Positions 8,011 through 15,878 of a stretch of 23,664 nt of DNA are shown in pieces. Under the pieces are notes generated by a model that was not told the DNA's origin, ran no database searches, and was given only the letters and a program-made list of their open reading frames with translations. Source of the DNA: GCA-020348365 sp964347995 (GTDB taxonomy: Archaea > Thermoproteota > Bathyarchaeia > Bathyarchaeales > Bathyarchaeaceae); contig CAYGBA010000022.1 of assembly GCA_964347995.1 (NCBI GenBank), positions 1 to 23,664 of the forward strand, in the 5' to 3' direction. A program made the translations under genes and the position numbers. How positions within the stretch are numbered: position 1 is the first letter of the stretch; every line of letters starts with the position of its first letter.

Positions 8011-8337
8011 CTATTATTGGTTGTAATGATTGAATCGCCTGTTTTTTGGTCTTTCGAGGCAAATCCTAGTATTGGAAGACAATAGGACAGCCGATGTGTA
8101 GCTTGACAAAACAGTGATTGTCTAAATCTCCTTTTCAGCGGCCATTTTGGAATTCTGCTTTTCAAGAACCGCTCCATTAGCCCAGCAGGTATACATGTGC
8201 AGAGTGCTCTCTCATGGAGGGCGTATATGAAAGGCATAAGTGTCTAAGAACTAGATTCGTAGTATTATTTAGCACTTCATAAGACTTAATATAATTTTCT
8301 GATGAAGATTGTGACCAGCGAAAAAGGAGTGAAAGAA
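8011..8337 (+). promoter_or_regulatory. intergenic stretch with promoter for the second archaellin pair
   Basis: I see no convincing gene here. A TATA-like box CTTAATATAAT at 8285-8295 would start transcription near 8314-8318. This is just before the GGAGTGA ribosome-binding site (8326-8332) of the next archaellin. The remaining 270 bases show no recognisable feature. Confidence 0.5.
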
Positions 8338-9039
8338 ATGAAAAAGCTGCTGAAAAAGCTTCAGCGACAGAAACGGGGAATGGTCGGTCTTGAAGCCGCG
8401 ATCGTGCTGATAGCCTTCGTTATCATTGCTGCAGCCTTCAGCTTCATGGTTGTGAACCAAGGCTTGTTCGCAACCGAGAGGGGCAAGGCTGTCGTGCAGG
8501 AGGGACTTGATCAGGCCAGCACACCGCTAACCATGGATGGATCTATCTTTGTCAGAGCGACCGCTTCTGGCGTAGATATCAATTGTATGGTAATTCCTTT
8601 GAGAGCGTTTGGAATTGATTACGTCGCTTGTTGGAAGAACGAGACCGTTGTGACATTGAAAGTCGACCAATCAGCTTGGGGAAACGTCTATGGAGGCGTA
8701 CTGTATGATTCAACGACCCCAGCGAACACTTACGACCCGACAGGCCAGAAATTCGACGCTTTTGTAGGCATTACACAAAACGGAACGAAATATGTGCATG
8801 GAAGTTACAATGAAACCACTATGAGCACTGTGGCTGTTCTTGCGATTGAGAACAGCAACGGAGATGAAGCTTTGAATTCTGAAGAGAAAGGCTATCTGAT
8901 AGTCAGCTTGGCTTCAAGCGATGTTGCTCCTGTTAGGCAACGCATAGTAGTTGAGATCAGACTTGAGAAGAGTTCGCCGCTGTCTATAGAGTTCAACGTT
9001 CCAGAGTCGCTGTACGTTAGCACCTGGCACATGGTGTGA
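8338..9039 (+). CDS. archaellin (type A, without zinc ribbon)
   Basis: This is a 233-residue archaellin closely related to the first gene of the cluster. Shared features include GLEAAIVLIAFVIIAAAFSF, the block GLFATERGKAVVQEGL, NGDEALNSEEKGYLI and the late RLEKS strand. It has a short leader, MKKLLKKLQRQKRG, with the usual Gly before the cut and MVGLE after it. ATG 8338 is preferred to ATG 8302, because GGAGTGA lies six nucleotides before it and the promoter box would place the transcript start after 8302. Three N-glycosylation sequons are visible. Comparison with the ribbon-bearing copy shows that the filament domain is conserved and only the leader differs. Confidence 0.9.
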   Translation: MKKLLKKLQRQKRGMVGLEAAIVLIAFVIIAAAFSFMVVNQGLFATERGKAVVQEGLDQASTPLTMDGSIFVRATASGVDINCMVIPLRAFGIDYVACWKNETVVTLKVDQSAWGNVYGGVLYDSTTPANTYDPTGQKFDAFVGITQNGTKYVHGSYNETTMSTVAVLAIENSNGDEALNSEEKGYLIVSLASSDVAPVRQRIVVEIRLEKSSPLSIEFNVPESLYVSTWHMV

Positions 9040-9045
9040 TAACAG

Positions 9046-9666
9046 ATGAGGCCTCTAAGGAAGCTGCTGAAGGCTAAGAAGGGTATCGTTGGAATCGAAG
9101 CAGCCATCGTCCTCATAGCTTTCGTCGTCATAGCCGCAGCCCTATCCTACGTCGTAATCAACATGGGCTTCTTTGCGACACAGAAAACCAAAGAAACAAT
9201 AGGATCAGGAATGGACGAAGCCACAAGCGCCCTACAACTGGACGGTTCCGTGATAGCAAAAACAGGGACGGGAGCCAATGTCACTTATCTCCTTGTTCCA
9301 GTGAAGCTGTCAGTTGGAAAATCACAGGTGGACTTGGGCAACGACACGGTTGTGACTTCAGTCTATCTGCCAACCGCGACTCTACTAAACATCTACAACG
9401 GCACAAGCACTGCGACAGATTGGACAGCTCTGATGGGCGATGTAGGTGAGGACGAAGCTAAATTTGCAATCTTCAACGGTGACGGCGACACGGTGCTGGA
9501 GTCAACTGAGAAAGCGTTCCTTGCAATACATCTGAGTAATGCAAACGCGCTACTGGAGTATGATACCATAAAGGTAGAGGTCAAGACTGGAAGAGGCGCA
9601 GCACTCACGGTTGTGCGAACGGCTCCCGGCGGCATGACGCCAGACGAATTCGTCGACCTCGGCTAA
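9046..9666 (+). CDS. archaellin (type B, second copy)
   Basis: This is a 206-residue archaellin with leader MRPLRKLLKAKKG, cut before IVGIEAAIV. A hydrophobic helix, a beta domain with three sequons and the loop GDGDTVLESTEK follow. The ending VVRTAPGGMTPDEFVDLG is nearly the same as that of the type B gene at 7310. It starts six nucleotides after the type A stop. The GGTGTGATA overlapping that stop serves as ribosome-binding site, so the A-B pair is again tightly coupled. It is shorter than the first B copy, which has extra residues around YNETAYGADPIEL and near SPATGGSHT. Alternating subunits may be major and minor filament components. Confidence 0.9.
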   Translation: MRPLRKLLKAKKGIVGIEAAIVLIAFVVIAAALSYVVINMGFFATQKTKETIGSGMDEATSALQLDGSVIAKTGTGANVTYLLVPVKLSVGKSQVDLGNDTVVTSVYLPTATLLNIYNGTSTATDWTALMGDVGEDEAKFAIFNGDGDTVLESTEKAFLAIHLSNANALLEYDTIKVEVKTGRGAALTVVRTAPGGMTPDEFVDLG

Positions 9667-9671
9667 ATCCC

Positions 9672-9700
9672 CTTTCTCCCTTTTTTCCTATTTCCAATTT
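9672..9700 (+). terminator. T-rich terminator after the second archaellin pair
   Basis: A pyrimidine tract with six T at 9681-9686 follows the stop by 14 nt and mirrors the tract after the first pair. It closes the archaellin cluster. Confidence 0.45.
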
Positions 9701-9779
9701 TACAGATCTTATACTGTTTTTGATTGCAATTAGTTAGGAAATACGCGTACAAGAGTGTACGCAATCTGAATCTAACATT

Positions 9780-10138
9780 CTAAAGCCTCATCCTATGTCT
9801 ACTACAACTTTCAACTCTGACATAGGAATTTTCAATTCGGGAGAACACGCAGCCGCAGGGTGCTTCAAACCTATTCTTATCTTCATTTACCATTCTTCTC
9901 CTTATGTCTGTAGCTTTTTCCAAGTGTCTCCTTCCCCTCTGCAAGCCTTGCTCCTTTCTCCAACTTCGACATTGACCTCCTGCAAAGTTAACTTGATTCT
10001 GGGATCGACAATGTACCGAAGATCCCAATATTCAGGGAAATGACAGAAAACCCGCACGTATACGAACACTGGCGGATTTGAACGCTGCAGACGCGGCTTG
10101 GAGTTGTGGTGGTGCGTCAAATTTCTAGTTATCACCAC
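9780..10138 (-). pseudogene. possible decayed ORF in the long intergenic region
   Basis: Within 9667-10405 there is no intact gene with a good start. On the minus strand two frames carry protein-like sequence. One, ending near 9902, contains VYVRVFCHFPEYWDLRYIVD and then LTLQEVNVEVGERSK. The adjacent frame continues with NEDKNRFEAPCGCVFSRIEN and ends at 9780. One frame change between 9902 and 9940 would join them. No family is recognised, and the reading may be chance. The flank 10139-10360 shows nothing. Confidence 0.2.
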
Positions 10139-10360
10139 AACTGCAATGAAAAGTCGGGAGCTGGTCAGGCCTGAAGAACTGACTCAAGTGACTATGGAAG
10201 CGGTGGCAGCGTGACTTGGGACTATGTTTGTGTTATGATTTGGGAAATCCAAGAGTGAACGCCGTAGACCTAAACGTCCCTCCTAACTATTAGGCGCTGG
10301 TAAGCAAGCAAAACATCTTTTGGGTTTGGGGCTAAAGACTTAAGAAAGAACCCTCTATAC

Positions 10361-10369
10361 CGTATAAAG
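10361..10369 (+). promoter_or_regulatory. TATA-like element of the winged-helix gene
   Basis: CGTATAAAG would start transcription near 10390. This excludes the TTG at 10388 as start and favours the ATG at 10406. Confidence 0.45.
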
Positions 10370-10405
10370 AACAATTTCAATTGTGTATTGCGTTTGGGTG
10401 GTCAA

Positions 10406-10666
10406 ATGCCTGAACGGCTTGTTAGAAGAAGAGCGAGACACGACATAATTATGGAGATCTTGAAGGCTGCTAAAGGTGGTGAGAAGAAGACACGAATAAT
10501 GCAAACAGCGCAGTTAAGTTTCCATCAGCTTGAGCAGTATCTAAACGCTTTAAACCATGCAGGCTTCATAATTGAGGAAGCTGGCATCTGGAAGACAACA
10601 GAGAAGGGGCTTCATGTTATAGAGGCCTGCGAGATATGTCTACGTCTTACAGAGGAAGTCAAATAA
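10406..10666 (+). CDS. small winged-helix transcriptional regulator
   Basis: The protein has 86 residues, nearly all of them the DNA-binding domain. A helix (HDIIMEILKAAK), a second helix (KKTRIMQTAQLS), the recognition helix (FHQLEQYLNALNHAGFI), a wing (EEAGIWKTTEKG) and a closing amphipathic helix are visible. This matches the archaeal single-domain winged-helix regulators (HTH_45-like). The ATG at 10406 has GGGTGGT just before it. No ligand domain is present, so it may act as a dimer through the last helix. It stands alone, 740 bases downstream of the archaellins and 274 bases upstream of the ABC gene. A link to either is possible but not shown. Confidence 0.8.
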   Translation: MPERLVRRRARHDIIMEILKAAKGGEKKTRIMQTAQLSFHQLEQYLNALNHAGFIIEEAGIWKTTEKGLHVIEACEICLRLTEEVK

Positions 10667-10940
10667 GGCGTGTATGTAACAGTAAGTAGTGTACGGTTTC
10701 TCTTCATAATTATCTTTAACACAATAAACATACTTGGAATACTCAACATCCTTTAGGAATACTATGTTTTCTTCTGCAGACTATGACTGCTAGTGGCGTT
10801 GATACAGAGGGTATATCCAACATTTTATCACGTAAAAGAGAGGATTAAGTGAGGTTGGTTTAAAGGTTCTAGTAGGTTAGATGTATCAGTCTAGAAACTC
10901 TGCTTATGAGCTGGAAAGAGAAACGCAGGCGTGAGATTGA

Positions 10941-12008
10941 ATGGGTGACATGAACTCAGAAAGCCTGTTACATGTCAAAAATCTCAAGACCTATTTTTAT
11001 AGTGAAAGAGGGGCTGTACGGGCAGTTGATTGTGTAAGTTTCAATGTCTACAAGGGAAAGGCTGTTGCGTTGATAGGTGAAACTGGTTCTGGCAAGACAA
11101 CAGTTGCGTTCTCAATCCTAAGGTTGATCCCACATTTTTTCAGAACAGAATCTGGAGTTCTCGATCCAACAAAAGATGTTGTTATGGGAAGAGTTGTTAA
11201 GACGGCTCTGAAGGTTGTCGCACAGGGGGAAATTGTTGGTGGAGAAATCTTCTTCAAAGGAAAAGATTTGCTAAAGCTGCCAGAGAAGGAGATAAGAAAG
11301 CTAAGAGGAAATGAGATCTCCATGATATTCCAGAATCCAGTTGCTTCAATGCATCCGATGAAGATAATCGGGTATCAGACTGGGGAGCCAAAAAGAGCCC
11401 ATGAAAGAGCAAGATGGAAACGGATAAAAGAGGTTGTCTTTGACTATCTTGGAAAAGTCAAGTTGAAAGAACCGAGGAAAAGATACTACCATGATCCTCA
11501 TAGGTTCAGTGGAGGAGAAGGGCAAAGGATATTGATTGCAATGGCGTTGATCTGTAATCCGTCGCTACTAATAGCGGATGAACCAACGAGCTCTTTGGAT
11601 GTGTTGGTGCAAAGACAAGTGTTGGAGTTAATAAAGAGGATGAAGAAAGAGTTTGATCTTTCAATGCTTTTGATGACCCATGATCTGGGAGTCGTAGCGG
11701 AGATGGCTGATTATGTTGGGGTTATGTATGCAGGGAAGTTCATGGAGTATGGTGATGTTTTGACTATTTTCAAAAGGCCAGCACACCCTTACACAAGAGA
11801 GTTGTTAGCTTCTGTGCCGCGAATCGACAGAAAAGTCGAAATCAAAGGAATACAAGGCTCACCACCGGATCCTTACAATTTTCCCAATGGCTGTAGATTT
11901 CATCCGAGATGTAAATATGCAAGAGAAAACTGCAGCAAAGAAGAACCAGAACCTATAGAAATGAAGCCAGGACATTTAGTATCCTGCTTGAGGGCGTATG
12001 ATATCTAA
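10941..12008 (+). CDS. OppD/DppD-type ABC transporter ATPase, orphan
   Basis: This is an ATP-binding subunit of a peptide/nickel-type ABC importer, with 355 residues. Walker A GETGSGKT lies at about 46-53, the Q-loop at IFQNP (about 129-133), the signature FSGGEGQR at about 189-196, Walker B LLIADEP at about 209-215 and the H-loop in MTHDLG. The C-terminal oligopeptide-transporter extension has the cysteine pattern CRFHPRC then C, seen in OppD/DppD proteins. An insert of roughly 34 residues (about 65-98) separates the P-loop region from the GEIFFKGKDL strand, compared with bacterial OppD. No permease, binding protein or second ATPase lies beside it, so its partners must be elsewhere. A TATA-like TTTAAAGG near 10858 could be its promoter. 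Confidence 0.88.
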   Translation: MGDMNSESLLHVKNLKTYFYSERGAVRAVDCVSFNVYKGKAVALIGETGSGKTTVAFSILRLIPHFFRTESGVLDPTKDVVMGRVVKTALKVVAQGEIVGGEIFFKGKDLLKLPEKEIRKLRGNEISMIFQNPVASMHPMKIIGYQTGEPKRAHERARWKRIKEVVFDYLGKVKLKEPRKRYYHDPHRFSGGEGQRILIAMALICNPSLLIADEPTSSLDVLVQRQVLELIKRMKKEFDLSMLLMTHDLGVVAEMADYVGVMYAGKFMEYGDVLTIFKRPAHPYTRELLASVPRIDRKVEIKGIQGSPPDPYNFPNGCRFHPRCKYARENCSKEEPEPIEMKPGHLVSCLRAYDI

Positions 12009-12178
12009 TTGACCATTGGCTTGTTTGTTATTGCATGGAGATTGAAGACTATCGCTTGATCACATCGTTTCGAATTGTACCAAAGAATGCCGAACAAACA
12101 GTTCGTAAATCTTTTCTCTGAAAAATTTATCAATTGATTGATTAAATGAGAAAGTGGAAGGCTAGGCGGTACGTGCAA

Positions 12179-12240
12179 ATGAAGAAGGCTGAGAAAACCC
12201 ATATTTTATCGAGAAAGCTCATGTCCCGAAATTTCAGCAG
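12179..12240 (+). pseudogene. apparent frameshifted 5' end of the cupin gene
   Basis: ATG 12179 has GGCGGT upstream and opens MKKAEK. The cupin frame, without any start codon, reads PYFIEKAHVPKFQQ directly before ATG 12241, which looks like genuine cupin N-terminus. One base missing in the A-run at 12193-12197 would join the two into one continuous reading frame. Either the gene has a real frameshift or the base was lost in sequencing or assembly. Confidence 0.45.
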
Positions 12241-12573
12241 ATGGAGGGCTTAGAAACCACCATTTTGACCGGTCTGCACGGTGAGGAGATGATGATGGTT
12301 CTGAATTCTACTTTGCCGGGCCACCGTGTGCCTTTGCATTCTCATCCCCAGGAACAGATCGGGATGGTCTACCGTGGAAGGGCTCTCTTAAAGATAGGTG
12401 ATGAAGAGCGCGTCGTTCAGAAAGTCGACTTCTACTGTATCCCGGCCAACGTGCCACACAGCGATACAACTATTGGAGATGAATCCTTCGTCATGTTAGA
12501 CATCTTCTATCCGGTCCGAACAGACTTCATCGAAAAATACGAAAACACCCAAAAAGGACTTCAAGACACGTAA
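12241..12573 (+). CDS. single-domain cupin protein
   Basis: This is a small beta-barrel cupin of about 110 residues. Motif 1 is HSHPQEQIGMVYRG, with metal-ligand candidates His33, His35 and Glu38. Motif 2 is YCIPANVPHS, with His73. Such proteins bind a divalent metal, and members range from isomerases to dioxygenases and binding proteins, so the substrate cannot be named. The ATG at 12241 has no ribosome-binding site. The more likely native start is ATG 12179 in another frame, described separately. The gene converges on the iron-sulfur gene, with 27 nt between them. Confidence 0.75.
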   Translation: MEGLETTILTGLHGEEMMMVLNSTLPGHRVPLHSHPQEQIGMVYRGRALLKIGDEERVVQKVDFYCIPANVPHSDTTIGDESFVMLDIFYPVRTDFIEKYENTQKGLQDT

Positions 12574-12600
12574 GCTCTAATCATTCGTCTACCGTTGGTT

Positions 12601-14184
12601 TCACCCGGGGTTAAGCGTCGCATTTCCCGCTCCTAACGCCATCTCCATGAGTTCCATGACGTCATAGACCTTCATCTCAACGCTATGCTTTTTCAAGGTA
12701 TAGAGAAAATTCGTGTAGCACAGAGGACAAGTCACCGCCAACGCCTCGACGTTCAGGGGCATAATATCCTGTTCGATCCGCAGATGGGCGAGACTCATAC
12801 TGGCACTACTGTTGATCCCCCAGAAACCGCCGCCACCCCCACAACATCTCGAGCGTTCCCTGCTCAGACTAGGCTCAACCAACTGCACACTGGGAATAGA
12901 CCTCAGAACGTTCCGTGGGGACTCATACACGCCGCAGTGCCTGCCAAGCCCACAGGGATCATGGTAGGAAACCCTCATCGGCAAATTGTTAAGCGCTAGC
13001 TCGCCATCCTTCACCAGACGCTCCACCAGCTGAGAGCTATGAAGCACCTGACACGGCAGCTCGACACCCAGCTTGTTCGGATACAAGTCTACGAAGGTCT
13101 CGTAGCAGCCTGAGCAGGAGGTCACGAGCGCCCCAACGCCAGCCGCATCAACCGCTTTGACAACGCGCTCGGCATTTCTCGTGGTCTCCTCGAAAAAGCC
13201 TCCAACGACCAGCGAGAACCCACAGCAGCCCTCGTTTTCCCTCAGAGCCATGACATCGACGCCCGCCGCATTCAACACGCTCACGGTCGCGTTCGCTGTC
13301 GCCCGAACGCCTGAACGCAAGGTGGTGTTGCACCCAGCCCAGTACAAGACATCGGCAGTCTTCTTCAGTAGATTTTCTGGCAACTTTCTCATCCATCTCA
13401 TCCGTAGATCTGCTGATGCTCCCATCGGATTCCCGTACGCAATGATGTTTCGAAGAGCCGCCCTGGCAGATTCAGGTGCCAAACCCTCTTCAGCCAGCCT
13501 ACCTCGCGCTTCCAGTATCGCATCGTGGAGGTGTAGATCGGGCAAACACTGGGCGTAGCAGAGTCCGCAGAGGGTACAGGAGTAAAGGGTATCAGCAAGC
13601 CTCCTTGACGGCTTTAGCTCTTCTTTCATTAGGCCTCTCGTCAGGAGGTGTCTCCCCTTCGCAGAGTACGTCTCTACGTGACTGAAGGTAGGTGACACGG
13701 TGCAATATCCCGTGCAGACCTCACAGTCCCCGCACTGCAAAATTCCCTTGTCTTGGAAAAGCGATGCCATCACCGAGGCTAGGCCCTTGTAGGACCTTTC
13801 CTTACGCATAGCATCCATCAGCTTCTGTCTATATTTCTTAAGGTTCTGAGATTTTTTGCGAAGTTTCTCGTCGAAGGCTGTGATTTCTGGGCGAGGAACC
13901 GTGTCTAAGATGATCGTTATGCTTCTCGTTGTTTCCTGAGGCCTATGGATGGCAGCGTTCTTTCCTCGATGGATAACTGAGAACCTTTCTGCTGCCGCCA
14001 GCTCCTCTATTTGGGCGATTTCATCTTCGGATACGGCTTTCACTATAGCGTCCAAGTGGCAGTATTTCGGTTCTTCAAAAAGCGTTTCGAATGAATATAC
14101 ATAGAGGTCTTCAGGGTCCGTCAGCACACTCTCTGGACCTACGATCTCCGTCAGCTTTCTGATTGCATGGTTTTTCAGGGTCAT
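12601..14184 (-). CDS. HdrD/GlcC-like iron-sulfur protein with truncated FAD-binding domain
   Basis: This 527-residue protein probably carries electrons between a flavoprotein and a quinone- or disulfide-like acceptor. Residues 1-100 resemble the start of a GlcD-type FAD-binding domain (VGPESVLTDPEDLYVYSFE, then VIHRGKN), but the FAD-binding core is missing. Residues 104-145 are a basic helical linker. Two [4Fe-4S] motifs follow: Cys151, 154, 157, 161 and Cys203, 206, 209, 213. Two CCG domains come next, one with CNTTLRS, NEGCCGF and CSGC, the other with DPCGLGRHC, CCGGGGG and CPLC; in HdrB/HdrD proteins these hold a non-cubane cluster. The ATG lies after a GCGTGAG sequence. The gene stands alone with its own promoter. 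It might serve acyl-CoA or lactate-type oxidation, but the partner is not visible. Confidence 0.75.
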   Translation of the reverse strand: MTLKNHAIRKLTEIVGPESVLTDPEDLYVYSFETLFEEPKYCHLDAIVKAVSEDEIAQIEELAAAERFSVIHRGKNAAIHRPQETTRSITIILDTVPRPEITAFDEKLRKKSQNLKKYRQKLMDAMRKERSYKGLASVMASLFQDKGILQCGDCEVCTGYCTVSPTFSHVETYSAKGRHLLTRGLMKEELKPSRRLADTLYSCTLCGLCYAQCLPDLHLHDAILEARGRLAEEGLAPESARAALRNIIAYGNPMGASADLRMRWMRKLPENLLKKTADVLYWAGCNTTLRSGVRATANATVSVLNAAGVDVMALRENEGCCGFSLVVGGFFEETTRNAERVVKAVDAAGVGALVTSCSGCYETFVDLYPNKLGVELPCQVLHSSQLVERLVKDGELALNNLPMRVSYHDPCGLGRHCGVYESPRNVLRSIPSVQLVEPSLSRERSRCCGGGGGFWGINSSASMSLAHLRIEQDIMPLNVEALAVTCPLCYTNFLYTLKKHSVEMKVYDVMELMEMALGAGNATLNPG

Positions 14185-14266
14185 GACTCACGCCTGCGAG
14201 CAGGTATCGTTGAATACTCAAGACCTACGACTATCATTTCCTGCTTTCTTTTGGCTTAATCATTCA

Positions 14267-14279
14267 TTTTAATTTATAG
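14267..14279 (-). promoter_or_regulatory. TATA-like element of the HdrD/GlcC-like gene
   Basis: The minus strand reads CTATAAATTAAAA, a strong A/T box. Transcription would begin near 14247 and leave a leader of about 60 nt before the ATG at 14184. Confidence 0.5.
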
Positions 14280-14333
14280 TGGTGATGTCGCCCACAAGCG
14301 CCCTCTTTTCTATATTCGAAGTGGAATGGCATC

Positions 14334-14753
14334 TCACGACAGAAAATATTCTTTGTACTCGTTCTTGCATGGAGAACCTTCACAGAGATCTGCGCTATCG
14401 TCTTCCAAAGGGGCGATCCATGCCCAACATGTAGTGAGCTCTCTGAGCTCGCCTTCATAGATTTCTTGAACGTGAGAGCATATTTCTGCATCATGGGTTC
14501 GTTGAATTGTCTTTAGATCGTCCAGATCAGCTGGTTGTGTCCGATTGTTGAACCAAGTATTGAGGTATTCTATTCGGTCTAGACTGTGTTTTGGTTTTGT
14601 TGGAGTGATTCTGTCGGACTCTGAGGAAAGGTAGTGATTTGTTGCAGCCAGAAAGTCTCTCCGCTCTATTGTGGCGATTGTTTTGACAGGGTTAGCTTCT
14701 ACTACTGCAAAATGCGCGATTCTCCCAAGTATATTAATTTTCGCTGTTATCAT
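14334..14753 (-). pseudogene. C-terminal fragment of an AAT/peptidase C45-type hydrolase
   Basis: The 139 residues resemble the C-terminal part of acyl-CoA:6-aminopenicillanate acyltransferase (AAT)/C45 family Ntn-hydrolases. Recognisable pieces are RRDFLAATNHYLSSE, a mid segment around EYLNTWFNN and the ending LCEGSPCKNEYKEYF. Full-length members have about 330 residues, with the N-terminal nucleophile Cys in the missing part. The reading frame is closed by a stop a short distance upstream of the first Met, and no N-terminal half is seen in neighbouring frames, so this is most likely a remnant. The family match comes from remembered family patterns and is moderately secure. Confidence 0.5.
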
Positions 14754-14855
14754 TCCAGTCGCGCGTGCATGACAATGATACTTAGTCCAAGGCGAATGAA
14801 TATGTTAATTAGCAACATGCATATTGTGCAAATAGGAAGAAATACGTGACTTGAT

Positions 14856-15779
14856 ATGAAGCAATTCGTGGACGAGATTCTGCTCAAGCTGGGGGCATGT
14901 GGCTATCAAGGACGCATCGTATCAATCCAACGCCTCCGTGACCTGCAAGAGGAGATTCAACGACGCCATAAACAGGGCCTGCTTAACAAAGAATTCTATC
15001 AGGAACGTCTTGCCTGGTTTGATTTCCGAATCCCAGATAGTTTGCCAAAAGCCGCGTCTCTGATAGCTGTTGCTGTCCCTCGTCCACAGAGCCAAGCCAT
15101 TTTCACATGGAATGGGGAATGGCGGTCACTCATGCTTCCTCCGACTTACGTAGCCTATGAAGAGACGAGAAAAATGGTAGAAGATCTCTTGGCAAAGATT
15201 CTTAACGCAAGTGGATACCGTTTGGAGCGCACTAAGTTGCCTTTGAAACTCTTGGCGGTGCGGAGCGGACTCGGCTTGTACGGAAGAAACAACATTTGCT
15301 ATGTTCCGGGAATGGGAAGCTTCCTCCAACTTGTAGCAGTATACTCTGACCTGCCTTGCAAGAAAGACAACTGGCGAGAATCGCAGATGATGGAAAGATG
15401 CCAAGACTGTCATGCTTGCCGCTTGAACTGTCCCAGTGGCGCGATTCCTTCTGATCGTTTTCTTCTCCGTGCCGAGCGGTGTATCGTTTTCTACAACGAA
15501 AAGGAGAGGGATGTTCCGTTTCCGGATTGGATGGATCCTTCTTGGCACAACTGTGTGGTTGGCTGTTTCCATTGCCAAAGGGTTTGCCCAGAGAATAAGA
15601 ATTTCATGCAATGGATTGAGGGAAAGGAAGAATTCTCCAAAGAGGAAACGGCCCTTCTACTCGAAGGAGCGCCTCTTGATAAGCTACCTGCTTCGACTAT
15701 TAAAAAACTGAAGAAACTCGATCTGATCGAATACCTAGATGTTCTCCCGCGCAACCTGGGCGTCTTCTTCGGGAAATAG
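14856..15779 (+). CDS. QueG-like protein with two [4Fe-4S] clusters
   Basis: The protein has 307 residues. The central region contains GLGLYGRNNICYVPGMGSF followed by LVAVYSDLPC, which corresponds to the cobalamin-facing part of epoxyqueuosine reductase (QueG). The ferredoxin part has Cys182, 185, 188, 192 followed by Pro, then Cys209 and Cys233, 237, 240, 244 followed by Pro, the double-cluster layout of QueG and reductive dehalogenases. The last 50 residues are a charged helical tail. Archaea use archaeosine more than queuosine, so many archaeal homologues have an unknown reductive role. I therefore give no gene symbol. The gene follows the divergent hydrolase remnant and precedes the ring-hydrolase operon by 99 nt. 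Confidence 0.75.
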   Translation: MKQFVDEILLKLGACGYQGRIVSIQRLRDLQEEIQRRHKQGLLNKEFYQERLAWFDFRIPDSLPKAASLIAVAVPRPQSQAIFTWNGEWRSLMLPPTYVAYEETRKMVEDLLAKILNASGYRLERTKLPLKLLAVRSGLGLYGRNNICYVPGMGSFLQLVAVYSDLPCKKDNWRESQMMERCQDCHACRLNCPSGAIPSDRFLLRAERCIVFYNEKERDVPFPDWMDPSWHNCVVGCFHCQRVCPENKNFMQWIEGKEEFSKEETALLLEGAPLDKLPASTIKKLKKLDLIEYLDVLPRNLGVFFGK

Positions 15780-15836
15780 GTGCGGAGTCTGCGCGCGCTC
15801 AACAATTCTCTCAGTTAATTCCCTATCTCCAGCAAA

Positions 15837-15849
15837 TCTTAAATAACTT
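15837..15849 (+). promoter_or_regulatory. TATA-like element of the BamA-like/thiolase operon
   Basis: TCTTAAATAACTT lies about 25-28 nt before 15868-15870, giving a transcript that is leaderless or nearly so for the start at 15879. This supports the three downstream genes as one operon. Confidence 0.5.
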
Positions 15850-15878
15850 CAAAAAACAATCCCGTTGACGTGATAAAT

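Larger units (their letters stand above)
6426..9666 (+). repeat. tandem duplication of an archaellin A-B gene pair
   Basis: Module 1 (6426-7984) and module 2 (8338-9666) each hold a type A gene followed closely by a type B gene and a T-rich terminator. A resembles A and B resembles B more than A resembles B. This points to duplication of a two-gene unit rather than serial single-gene copying. The modules are separated by 353 bases that contain a separate promoter. Confidence 0.75.

Noticed and set aside
10071..10096. On the minus strand GTTCAAATCC resembles a tRNA T-loop.
   Set aside because: The flanking bases do not form a T-stem (two of five pairs mismatch), and no acceptor, D-arm or anticodon arm could be built around it.
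10924..10935. CGCAGGCGTGAG occurs just before the ABC ATPase start and also just before the HdrD/GlcC-like start on the other strand (near 14186-14197).
   Set aside because: A 12-base match is expected by chance many times in a window of this size. The shared part mostly reflects ribosome-binding sequence.
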